Source: DAOUBP01 sp964513075
Lineage (GTDB): Bacteria > Chloroflexota > Anaerolineae > CG2-30-64-16
Length of the DNA stretch: 64,000 nucleotides
Direction: 5' to 3'
Assembly (NCBI GenBank): GCA_964513075.1
Contig: CAZELR010000001.1
Location: 62,001-126,000, forward strand
Shown: positions 57,001-64,000 of the stretch, one piece after another
How the letters are laid out: each line of letters opens with the position of its first letter
How positions within the stretch are numbered: the stretch's first letter is position 1
Translations under genes and position numbers: made by a program
The notes under the pieces: generated by a model
Seen by the model: the letters and a program-made list of their open reading frames with translations, nothing else
Told to the model about the DNA's origin: nothing
The model's database searches: none

Positions 57001-58050
57001 ATGGTTCAAGTGGCTGAATGCAAGGAGCCGGCGCGCTGGGATGCCGGGGTGTTAGCACTGCCACAACCGCACGTGCTGCAAAGCTGGTCTTGGGGCGACA
57101 CCAAGGCGCAAACCGGTTGGCGTGCAAACCGGCTGCTGTGGACAGGGCGTTCTGGAGAAAACGGCGCGGCAGCGGCAATGCTGGTCCGCAGGCTGCATCC
57201 GCGCCTGCCGGTCGCCGTCGCTTATATCCCAAAGGGCCCGCTGCTGGATTGGTCGGACGCACCGTTGGTCGAGGCGGTGCTCGCTGGGGTGGAGGCTGCG
57301 GCGCGGCGCACTGGCGCATTTTTTGTCAAGATCGATCCCGACGTGCGCAGCGATACACCGGAGGGTCAGGCGGTCAGCGCCGTGCTGGCGCGTCGCGGCT
57401 GGCGCCCCTCGGCTGAACAGATCCAGTTTCGCAACACGATGATCTCCGATCTGGCGCCGGATGAGGACGCATTGCTGGCCGCCATGAAGCCCAAGTGGCG
57501 CTACAACATCCGCCTGGCCGAGCGCCGGGGTGTGACCGTGCGCGACGGCGCCGCGGCCGATCTGCCGGCGTTCTATGCGATGTATCGCGAAACCGGTGAG
57601 CGGGATGGCTTCCTGGTGCGGCCGTTCGAGTATTACCGGGCGATCTGGGAACGATTCCTGGCCGAGGGGCTAGCGCACGTGTTGCTGGCTGAGGTTGCCG
57701 GTGCGGCGATTGCCGGCTTGATCCTGTTTCGCTTTGGCCGGACGGCCTGGTATTTCTATGGCGCATCCACCGCGCAGGCGCGTGATCTGATGCCCAACCA
57801 CGCGTTACAGTGGGCGGCCATGCGCTGGGCTAAGGCGGCCGGCTGCACGCACTATGACTGGTGGGGCGCGCCGGACGTGCTGGACGAAAGCGATCCGATG
57901 TGGGGCGTCTACCGGTTCAAACAAGGTTTCGGCGGCGAATTTGTGCCACACATCGGGGCTTGGGACTATCCGACCAATCGGCCCTTGTACTGGGCCTACA
58001 CTGTGGCCATGCCCAAGGTGCTCGACTTTATGCGCCGCCGGCGCCGCTGA
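57001..58050 (+). CDS. FemAB-like peptidyltransferase, copy 2
   Basis: 349 aa, homologous to the previous gene (MKPKWRYNIRLAERRGVTV, LMPNHALQWAAMRWAKAAGC, YDWWGAPD). ATG 57001 is 8 nt after the stop of copy 1. Tandem FemX/FemA pairs may add different residues of an interpeptide bridge; specificity cannot be read from sequence. Confidence 0.88.
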   Translation: MVQVAECKEPARWDAGVLALPQPHVLQSWSWGDTKAQTGWRANRLLWTGRSGENGAAAAMLVRRLHPRLPVAVAYIPKGPLLDWSDAPLVEAVLAGVEAAARRTGAFFVKIDPDVRSDTPEGQAVSAVLARRGWRPSAEQIQFRNTMISDLAPDEDALLAAMKPKWRYNIRLAERRGVTVRDGAAADLPAFYAMYRETGERDGFLVRPFEYYRAIWERFLAEGLAHVLLAEVAGAAIAGLILFRFGRTAWYFYGASTAQARDLMPNHALQWAAMRWAKAAGCTHYDWWGAPDVLDESDPMWGVYRFKQGFGGEFVPHIGAWDYPTNRPLYWAYTVAMPKVLDFMRRRRR

Positions 58051-58057
58051 AACGCCC

Positions 58058-58227
58058 TAGATGTTCAGATAATTTCCGGACTCGAGGCTTTAGCCGGTTA
58101 CGCTCGTTGTCCAGAGAGACCGGCTGAAGCCTCGATTCCGAATCCATAGATGTTCAGATAATTTCCGGACTTGAGGCTTTAGCCGGTTACGCTCGTTGCC
58201 CAGAGAGACCGGCTGAAGCCTCTATTC
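58058..58227. repeat. Tandem 89-bp repeat with internal hairpins
   Basis: Two copies of an 81-bp unit (58058-58138 and 58147-58227), period 89 bp. Each contains an inverted pair GAGGCTTTAGCCGGT / ACCGGCTGAAGCCTC. They lie between converging FemAB and OsmC genes and may serve as terminators for both. Confidence 0.9.
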
Positions 58228-58231
58228 CAAG

Positions 58232-58657
58232 TTACGCTGCCGGCGCAGGCTCCACACGGTAACTGGACGTAACCTCCGCAACGCCGCGCACCGTCGCGAT
58301 GGCTCCGCAATAGGTTGTCTCCGAAAGCTCGACCGCGCGCGCTAACGCCTTCGGATCGACATCTCCGTAAGCGACATACTCCAGATGGATCTTAGTGTAC
58401 TTCTTGGGGTGCTCCGTCGAGCGTTCGCCCGTCGCGAAGATCTTAAAGCCTTGCACCGGCTGGCGCTTTTTCTTCAGGACGCTGATGACGTCCATGGCCG
58501 TACAGCCCAGCAAACCCATCAGCAGCACTTCCATCGGACGGGCGGCGCTGTCGTGCCCGCCGTTCTCTGCATTCGAGTCCATCACAATGGCGTGGCCGGA
58601 GTCGCTCGCGGCTACGAACTGCATATCTTCCACCCAGGTAATGTTCGCGTTTGTCAT
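58232..58657 (-). CDS. OsmC-family protein
   Basis: 141 aa. Small peroxiredoxin-like fold with the two active Cys in LLGCTAMDVISVL and ETTYCGAIAT, typical of the YhfA/OsmC-like subgroup. Reduces organic hydroperoxides by family analogy. AAAGGTG precedes the ATG. Confidence 0.92.
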   Translation of the reverse strand: MTNANITWVEDMQFVAASDSGHAIVMDSNAENGGHDSAARPMEVLLMGLLGCTAMDVISVLKKKRQPVQGFKIFATGERSTEHPKKYTKIHLEYVAYGDVDPKALARAVELSETTYCGAIATVRGVAEVTSSYRVEPAPAA

Positions 58658-58696
58658 GCTGTCACCTTTCGATTTTGCTCTTCATGCCTTTAATAT

Positions 58697-59884
58697 TCAG
58701 ATGCGGCTCGATCCGACCTGGTTACGTGCAGAAGACGGCTGGATCAGGTTCAACGCAAGGCGTGCGATTTCGGCCGCGGCATCGGGCCGGCCCAAGTTGT
58801 GTGCGCGGACCGCCATCTCGCCCAGGGTTGGGTTGCCGGGGCGCAACAGGTCATCGGCCAGGCCGGCAATCCCGGCCGGCTGGGTCTCATAGATGCCGGC
58901 GCCGTTTTGTGTGGCCCAGGCAATGTTGCCCGCTTCCTGGCCGGGAATGTACTCTGTCATGATCGTTGGGACGCCCAGGCAAGCCGCCTCGGCCAGCGTG
59001 CCGGGGCCAGCCTTGGTGATGAGCAAATCAGCCGCGGCCATCCAATCGGCCATGTTCTCCACGAAGCCTAAGATCTGCACCGGCAGCGGCCATGCCTCCG
59101 CCCTTAATTGCTGCTGCAACTCCTGGTTGCGGCCGGCAATGATCGCCAGTTGTGGATGCGCTGGATGATCTGCCAAACGCCCTGTCAAAGCTCGCGCGAT
59201 GGGCAGCAGCCGCCCGATGCCCGCGCCCCCACCGCTCAAGAGCACCAACGGCTGGTCGGCCGCAAGGCCGACGCCGGCGCGCGCCTCCGCTTTCGGCCGG
59301 CCGCGTGCATCCAGGAACGCGCGGCGAATGGGTAGGCCGATGACATGCACCTGTCGCGGCGTCAGGCCACAGGCCAGGGCTACCTCCCGTGCCGGCTCTG
59401 TGGCCACGATGCACAGATCGACGTCCGGGCAGAACCAGGCCACCGGCGCCGTGACGGGATCGGTCACAACAGTGACGAAGGGGGTATGCAGGCCGGCCGA
59501 ACGCAAGATCCAGATGGGCACATCGTTCTGCAACGGATGGACGCTGATGACAAGGTCGGCCTCTTGGGCCAACAGCGCCGCGGCGATCGAACGCCGCACA
59601 AAGGGATAGGCCGCACGCTCAGTAAGCAGCACCCGCGGGCGCGTCGAGCCGTAGCGGTAGACCAGCTGGTAAAGCCGGGGCGCGCGGGTGACAAAGGGCC
59701 CGTACAGTTCCGACACCTTATTGAGCGGAAACGGCGTGTGCTTGTCCAACAGGTTGAGCCAGGAAACCCGGGCGCGACCTTCCAGCGCCTCAGTCAGACT
59801 TTGAGCCGCGGCGCGATGCCCGCCTCCGGAATCTGCCATCAGGATAATAACTTTAGGTAAGTATGTTGAGATGGGTTCCAGCAC
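58697..59884 (-). CDS. MGDG-synthase/UgtP-like glycosyltransferase (GT28)
   Basis: 395 aa. ILMADSGGGHRAAAQSL at the N-terminus is typical of monogalactosyl- and diglucosyldiacylglycerol synthases, and GAGIGRLLPIARAL plus TKAGPGTLAEAACLGVP are the nucleotide-sugar and lipid sites. Probably makes a glycolipid at the inner membrane. GTG start 59884 with poor SD; the true start may lie a few codons downstream. Last gene of the polysaccharide cluster. Confidence 0.88.
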   Translation of the reverse strand: MLEPISTYLPKVIILMADSGGGHRAAAQSLTEALEGRARVSWLNLLDKHTPFPLNKVSELYGPFVTRAPRLYQLVYRYGSTRPRVLLTERAAYPFVRRSIAAALLAQEADLVISVHPLQNDVPIWILRSAGLHTPFVTVVTDPVTAPVAWFCPDVDLCIVATEPAREVALACGLTPRQVHVIGLPIRRAFLDARGRPKAEARAGVGLAADQPLVLLSGGGAGIGRLLPIARALTGRLADHPAHPQLAIIAGRNQELQQQLRAEAWPLPVQILGFVENMADWMAAADLLITKAGPGTLAEAACLGVPTIMTEYIPGQEAGNIAWATQNGAGIYETQPAGIAGLADDLLRPGNPTLGEMAVRAHNLGRPDAAAEIARLALNLIQPSSARNQVGSSRI

Positions 59885-59901
59885 CTTTCATATCGCGCGG
59901 T

Positions 59902-61329
59902 TCAATACGCGCCATCACCGAAGAGGACCTGGGGCACGGTGCGCAGCATGATGCGCAAATCCAGGCCGAGCGACCAATTCTCAGCATAGTAGATGTCCAA
60001 CATCACCATCTCATCGAAAGTCAAATCGCTGCGGCCACTGACCTGCCACAAACCTGTGAGGCCCGGCAGCACCTCCAGCCGTTTGTGGTGCCAATCTTGA
60101 TACTGCGCGACCTCGCTCAGCAGGCCTGGCCGCGGACCGACCCAGCTCATCTCCCCGCGCAACACATTGATAAGCTGCGGTACCTCATCGAGGCTGAACT
60201 TGCGAATGAACCTTCCCACGCGCGTTCTCCGCGGGTCGTCGCGTATTTTGAATAATGGGCCGGCCGCTTCATTCTGGGCGCGCAGTTTCTCCAATTGAGC
60301 TTCCGCGTCCTGGTACATCGAACGGAACTTATAAACCTGGAACGGCTTGCCGTAACGGCCGGCGCGTTCCTGGCGAAACAACACGGGGCCGGGCGAGTCC
60401 AGACGAATGGCCGCGGCGAGCGCCAGCCATAGCGGCGCGCCCAGAATGATCGCCAGGCTGGCCAGCAGCACGTCCGCCACACGTTTCAGCGTGTTGTTGA
60501 AGCCGGTCAGCGCACTTTCTTTGATACTGATCAGCGGGATGCCGTTAATCGCCTCGATATCCACCCCGCCAAGACTGATTTGAAAGAAATCAGGCACCAC
60601 GCGCGCCCGAATACCGGTTTGTTCGGCCTCGTTTACCAGACGGAGGATTCTGCGGTGATACTGCCAGGGCAGGGTGATGATCACCTGGGCGATATTGTTC
60701 TCTTTGGCGACTTGTGGCAGGTTGTCCAGCGGCCCAAACGCCTTGATTGGTCCGATATCGGCGGCGCTCTTTGCCGGATCGTCGTCCAGGAAACCGACGA
60801 CGCGATAGCCCAGTTCCGGCTGGGCCATCAGGTTGCGCATCACGGTCCGGCCAGCCTCGCCGGCGCCGATGATGAGCACCCGATCAACGCCGTGACCCGC
60901 CTGGCGCAGCCGCGCCAACAGAATCCCGCGCACGAGTCGCGCCATGCCCAACAGCAGGATAATCGCGATCCCGGCGTAGATAAAAATGATGCGCGAGTAG
61001 AAGAGCCGTCGATAGAAGAAGACCAGCACCACCAGCAACATGATGGCGGTTGCGGTGGCGTTCACCAGGCCGTACAGGTCATCGTAGAGTGAATGGCCTC
61101 GGCGCACATCATACGCGCCCTCGCGCCGGCTGGCGAGCACCAGCACCAACGTCAACAAGCCCACCATCGGCAAGTACACCGCATAAGGCACGTTGTTGGC
61201 CGGATCCACTGAGCGAAAAAGCTGAAGATTGTACCGTAGCCAATAGGCGATCATAAAGGCTACATTGATCAAGATGACATCGGTGACGAGGGTCACCCAA
61301 GGCATCCAGTTGCGGACGTCTCGTTTCAC
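59902..61329 (-). CDS. Polyprenyl-phosphate sugar-1-phosphate transferase (WbaP/WcaJ family)
   Basis: Membrane enzyme that starts exopolysaccharide repeat synthesis by putting a sugar phosphate on undecaprenyl phosphate. 475 aa. Four N-terminal membrane segments, a CoA-binding-like Rossmann region (RVLIIGAGEAGRTV), a fifth segment and the catalytic domain with FRSMYQDAEAQ and GEMSWVGPRPGLLSE. GTG 61329 overlaps the stop of the previous gene (GTGA) and has AGGAGG upstream; the longer ORF is rejected. Confidence 0.92.
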   Translation of the reverse strand: MKRDVRNWMPWVTLVTDVILINVAFMIAYWLRYNLQLFRSVDPANNVPYAVYLPMVGLLTLVLVLASRREGAYDVRRGHSLYDDLYGLVNATATAIMLLVVLVFFYRRLFYSRIIFIYAGIAIILLLGMARLVRGILLARLRQAGHGVDRVLIIGAGEAGRTVMRNLMAQPELGYRVVGFLDDDPAKSAADIGPIKAFGPLDNLPQVAKENNIAQVIITLPWQYHRRILRLVNEAEQTGIRARVVPDFFQISLGGVDIEAINGIPLISIKESALTGFNNTLKRVADVLLASLAIILGAPLWLALAAAIRLDSPGPVLFRQERAGRYGKPFQVYKFRSMYQDAEAQLEKLRAQNEAAGPLFKIRDDPRRTRVGRFIRKFSLDEVPQLINVLRGEMSWVGPRPGLLSEVAQYQDWHHKRLEVLPGLTGLWQVSGRSDLTFDEMVMLDIYYAENWSLGLDLRIMLRTVPQVLFGDGAY

Positions 61330-62501
61330 CCGGCGCCTCCTGGCTGCAATGCGCCCAATACGTCGCGATAGACCTGAGCTGTCTGCGCGGCGGTGCGCAT
61401 CCAAGAAAAACGCGCCGCCTGCCGCAGCCCGGCGGTGCGTAAGTCGGTCCGCAACTGGGAATCGGTCAGCAAGCGACCAAGTGCGGCCGTAAGTGCAGTT
61501 GTGTCGTCAGGGTCAACCAATAGGGCGGCGTCGCCGGCCACCTCGGGCAACGACGATGATGTCGTGGTGACGACCGGCGTGCCGCACGCCATAGCCTCCA
61601 GCACGGGGAGTCCGAATCCTTCAAAGCGCGACGGATACGCGAACAATTCGGCGGCCCGATACCACCAGGGCAGTTCAGTCCCGGGCACGTAACCCGGAAA
61701 GAGCACCTCGTCTCTCAGGCCCAACTCGGCCACCCGTGCAAAAATCGTCTCGAAAAACCAGCCTTTGCCGCCTGCGATGACCAGCTTCGGGACAGCCTTG
61801 TCAGCGGCGCGTAATCCGGCGTAAGCGTCGATCAGCGTCTCCAGGTTCTTGCGCGGCTCCAGGGTGCCCAAGTACAGGATGAACCGCTCGGGCAGCCGCC
61901 GGTTGCGCCGGAATTCCTCGATCTCGGCCGCGTCCGCAGGGTGAAATGCTTCATCTACGCCGTTTGGGATAGTGATCACCCGTTCGCCGGGCACGCCGCA
62001 CAAAGCAATTACGTCGCGCCGTGTGCTCTCCGAAACGGCAATGACCCGTGTCGCACGTCGCGTTGAAAGTTGCGTGAACAGCGTCAGGTAGGCCCGATTG
62101 GCGCGATGGAACGCTTCCGGGAATCGCAGAAAGCTGAGATCGTGCACCGTGACGATCGTCGGACAACGTGCAGCCAACGGCGCCGCAAATGCCAGCCCAT
62201 GCAGCAAGTCGAGGCTGCCGGACAGCGCAGCCAACCGGGTCTGCTCCCAGGCGATGCGTTTCCATGGCCGCCGTGTATCCCAACGCGAATACTGCACGTC
62301 TAGGCCGGCTGGCGCCTCGAAGGCGCGATCGTGCAGAAAAGCCCGATAGCACAACGGCAGCGCCCCCGCATCCATTTCTGGTAAACGGCGCAGAAGTTGA
62401 TAGATGTAGCCGTTGATCCCAGCCCCGCGATAGGTTTGGGTCAGCGAAAGCAGATGCGCGTTGAGACCGATACAGCGCGCAGGTCTTGTGTTCTTCGGCA
62501 C
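61326..62501 (-). CDS. Glycosyltransferase family 4
   Basis: About 391 aa from GTG 62501 (ATG 62510 also possible). GT-B fold with VTVHDLSFLRFPEAF, YLGTLEPRKNLETLIDAY, and SRFEGFGLPVLEAMACGTPVV (EX7E). The -10 TATAAT overlaps ATG 62510, so a leaderless message from GTG 62501 is likely. Makes a glycosidic bond in surface polysaccharide; donor unknown. GTGA overlap with WbaP. Confidence 0.9.
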   Translation of the reverse strand: MPKNTRPARCIGLNAHLLSLTQTYRGAGINGYIYQLLRRLPEMDAGALPLCYRAFLHDRAFEAPAGLDVQYSRWDTRRPWKRIAWEQTRLAALSGSLDLLHGLAFAAPLAARCPTIVTVHDLSFLRFPEAFHRANRAYLTLFTQLSTRRATRVIAVSESTRRDVIALCGVPGERVITIPNGVDEAFHPADAAEIEEFRRNRRLPERFILYLGTLEPRKNLETLIDAYAGLRAADKAVPKLVIAGGKGWFFETIFARVAELGLRDEVLFPGYVPGTELPWWYRAAELFAYPSRFEGFGLPVLEAMACGTPVVTTTSSSLPEVAGDAALLVDPDDTTALTAALGRLLTDSQLRTDLRTAGLRQAARFSWMRTAAQTAQVYRDVLGALQPGGAG

Positions 62502-62508
62502 GAAATTC

Positions 62509-62514
62509 ATTATA
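62509..62514 (-). promoter_or_regulatory. -10 box for the leaderless GT4 gene
   Basis: TATAAT on the minus strand. The predicted start of transcription at 62501-62502 matches GTG 62501. Weak -35 (TTATGG, 18 bp upstream). Confidence 0.5.
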
Positions 62515-62589
62515 GCACCAGGGGCAAACGCGCCATAATCGCTGCCCGTTGCGTTTGTTTGACAAAACCACAAAAATACTTGATGAGTC

Positions 62590-63714
62590 TCAGGGCGATT
62601 TTTGCGCTTCAAGCATCTCGCGGTATACGCGGGCCGTGTCGGCAGCCACCTGCGCTTGAGTATAGTGCGCCATCACGCGTGCTCGGCCTGCTGCAGCTAA
62701 CTCGAAGCGTCGTTCGGGCGCGTGGGCCAGACCCACCAAGTGAGCGGCCAACGCCTCTGCATCGCCTTCAGGGAACACGAGCCCGGCATCCGCGATGACA
62801 TTGGGTATTTCGCCGCTGTTTGAACCGATGACTGGCGTCCCACAGGCCATCGCCTCAATCAGCACGCGGCCGAACTGTTCGATCCAGTTGGGCCGGCTGA
62901 TCGATGGCAACACCAACACATCTACTGTGCGATAGAAGTCGGCGATGCGCGTGGAGGGCAAGCTGCCGAGAAACCGTGTGCGGTCACCGATGCCCAGTTG
63001 CTCCGCCAGCGATTCAAAGCGCGCACGATCGGCTCCCTCGCCCAGCAGGTGCAGCGTCCACGCGCGAAAGGGCAGCGCGGCGCAGGCGCGCAACAAAGTA
63101 GCGATGCCTTTCGCGGTCACAAGCCGGCCGGCATAGCCGATGGTGAATTCGGCCTTTTGCCGGTTCGTGCCGCCGGTGGCAGGAGAGAAAATGTCGGGAT
63201 CGACGCCGAATTGTGGAATGACTGCGAGCCGGCCGCGATACCCCTTGCTGTGCAGGACGCCGGCCGCGGCCTGGTTGCCCGCGATGGCATAGTCTGCCAG
63301 ACGGTAATTGGCCGCCTCCAGGCTGTGGAAGGGCCACGGGTAACGTCGCTGGAGATTTTGCCAGGTGAAGAACAGGCAGCGCGCCCCCAGTCGCTTCCCC
63401 GCGCTTAAAGCGTGCCAGGTGGCCAGGTTGTAGGGCTCTTCATCCATATGCAGCACATCGGGCCGCAATTTCTGCAGGAGCCGGCCAAGATTAGGGTAGA
63501 AATGAAGATGAAACTGGCCGTTAAACGCCAGAGGCGCGACAATCAGTTGGTAGCCTTGGGTATGAGCGCGGTCAAGCCTCACAACCTGCCGGCCTTCTCG
63601 CCAGGCAGGCGGGATGATGGCTGTCAATTCGATATCAGGCTCCTTGGCGAGCTCCTCCAGTTTGCGCTGATACGCGCCGACCACCAGCGCCCTGGATACC
63701 ATGACAATCTTCAC
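62590..63714 (-). CDS. Glycosyltransferase family 4, second
   Basis: 374 aa from GTG 63714 (SD GAAGG six nt upstream; TTG 63720 is possible). GT-B fold: IVMVSRALVVGAYQRKLEEL, TIGYAGRLVTAKGIATLLRA, EQFGRVLIEAMACGTPVIGS. First gene of the polysaccharide cluster on this strand. Substrate unknown. Confidence 0.9.
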   Translation of the reverse strand: MKIVMVSRALVVGAYQRKLEELAKEPDIELTAIIPPAWREGRQVVRLDRAHTQGYQLIVAPLAFNGQFHLHFYPNLGRLLQKLRPDVLHMDEEPYNLATWHALSAGKRLGARCLFFTWQNLQRRYPWPFHSLEAANYRLADYAIAGNQAAAGVLHSKGYRGRLAVIPQFGVDPDIFSPATGGTNRQKAEFTIGYAGRLVTAKGIATLLRACAALPFRAWTLHLLGEGADRARFESLAEQLGIGDRTRFLGSLPSTRIADFYRTVDVLVLPSISRPNWIEQFGRVLIEAMACGTPVIGSNSGEIPNVIADAGLVFPEGDAEALAAHLVGLAHAPERRFELAAAGRARVMAHYTQAQVAADTARVYREMLEAQKSP

Positions 63715-63791
63715 GGCCAACCTTCAATGGGGCGAAAACTGCGCAGGCGCAGAGAATGATCCCGATCTTTCGACAAGCGCACTTGTGCCTC

Positions 63792-63820
63792 TTGATTCCG
63801 CACCGATTTTGCTATAGAAT
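63792..63820 (+). promoter_or_regulatory. Promoter of spoVS
   Basis: -35 TTGATT (63792-63797), 17-bp spacer, -10 TAGAAT (63815-63820), about 80 nt before the start codon. Confidence 0.55.
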
Positions 63821-63903
63821 ATGCTATATGCGCTCGTGATACAATACGTTCGGTTCGCCCCTGCTCATCCTTGTGCAGAGACTCACACTGCCAGGAGGCA
63901 ACC

Positions 63904-64000
63904 ATGGACCTTATCAAAGTCTCGGCTCGCTCACGTGCCGCAGCGGTTGCCGGTGCCATTGCTGGCATGATGCGCGATTATCACCATGTAGAGATTCAAG
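63904..64000 (+). CDS. spoVS: Stage V sporulation protein S (SpoVS), partial
   Basis: The window ends inside the gene. The first residues MDLIKVSARSRAAAVAGAIA are the SpoVS/Alba-like signature. SpoVS is a small DNA- or RNA-binding protein, common in non-sporulating bacteria such as Chloroflexota and Thermus. AGGAGG precedes the ATG. Confidence 0.9.
   Translation, partial: MDLIKVSARSRAAAVAGAIAGMMRDYHHVEIQ

Overview
The window is about 64 kb of GC-rich bacterial chromosome. It most likely comes from the Chloroflexota (Anaerolineae-like). This placement is inferred from several traits: Thr/Pro-rich linkers in lipoproteins and LysM proteins, a SpoVS homologue, an archaeal-type aspartyl-tRNA synthetase under a T-box, isopentenyl phosphate kinase with aconitase-X subunits, and a dense load of short palindromic and 7-bp-period repeats. 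No rRNA, phage, CRISPR or IS element was seen. One tRNA gene (Val, anticodon TAC) is present.

Layout. 1-8.9 kb (minus): a nitrate/sulfonate-type ABC transporter whose three genes run with short overlaps into an NAD(H)-linked trimeric [FeFe]-hydrogenase (24-kDa, NuoF-like and H-cluster subunits) and a small C-GCAxxG-C-C protein; then aspS with its own promoter and an Asp-specifier T-box. 9.1-12.1 kb (plus): tRNA-Val, selA, the small aconitase-X subunit and isopentenyl phosphate kinase. 12.3-21.9 kb (plus): a site-2 protease and envelope genes (zinc-ribbon/LysM, HEAT, AEC transporter, TPR, FecR-like, GT39-like, DUF3048 lipoprotein). 22.2-35.8 kb (minus): a lytic transglycosylase, a giant Lhr helicase, a DUF212 protein, exonuclease VII subunits, a Ca2+/H+ exchanger, a lipid kinase, MeaB and a B12-binding mutase subunit. 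35.9-38.6 kb (minus): a mutarotase with a broken duplicate of its 3' end, the large aconitase-X subunit and a small membrane protein. 38.7-42.2 kb: a predicted selenocysteine rhodanese, stress and envelope genes, and an EamA transporter. 42.3-54.8 kb (minus): aminotransferase, triple-DsbA lipoprotein, radical SAM protein, BrnTA toxin-antitoxin, an AttH/FtsX/LolD-type export system, and indolepyruvate:ferredoxin oxidoreductase. 55-63.7 kb: two tandem FemAB-like ligases, OsmC, and a glycosyltransferase/exopolysaccharide cluster. 63.9 kb: the start of spoVS.

Physiology. The hydrogenase and the indolepyruvate oxidoreductase point to ferredoxin-linked anaerobic or fermentative metabolism. MeaB plus a B12-binding mutase subunit indicates acyl-CoA mutase metabolism. 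Aconitase X (both subunits, about 26 kb apart) plus isopentenyl phosphate kinase indicates isoprenoid synthesis by the archaeal-type mevalonate route. selA together with a rhodanese gene that has an in-frame TGA and a SECIS-like hairpin indicates that selenocysteine is used.

Most notable structure. At least ten loci carry arrays of different 7-bp units. Many are arranged as two inverse-complementary arms that would fold into hairpins. They sit between co-directional genes, over stop codons, and in two cases inside long conserved ORFs in frame. Together with MITE-like elements and perfect palindromes in coding genes and in the aspS T-box leader, they suggest a genome shaped by small structured repeats.
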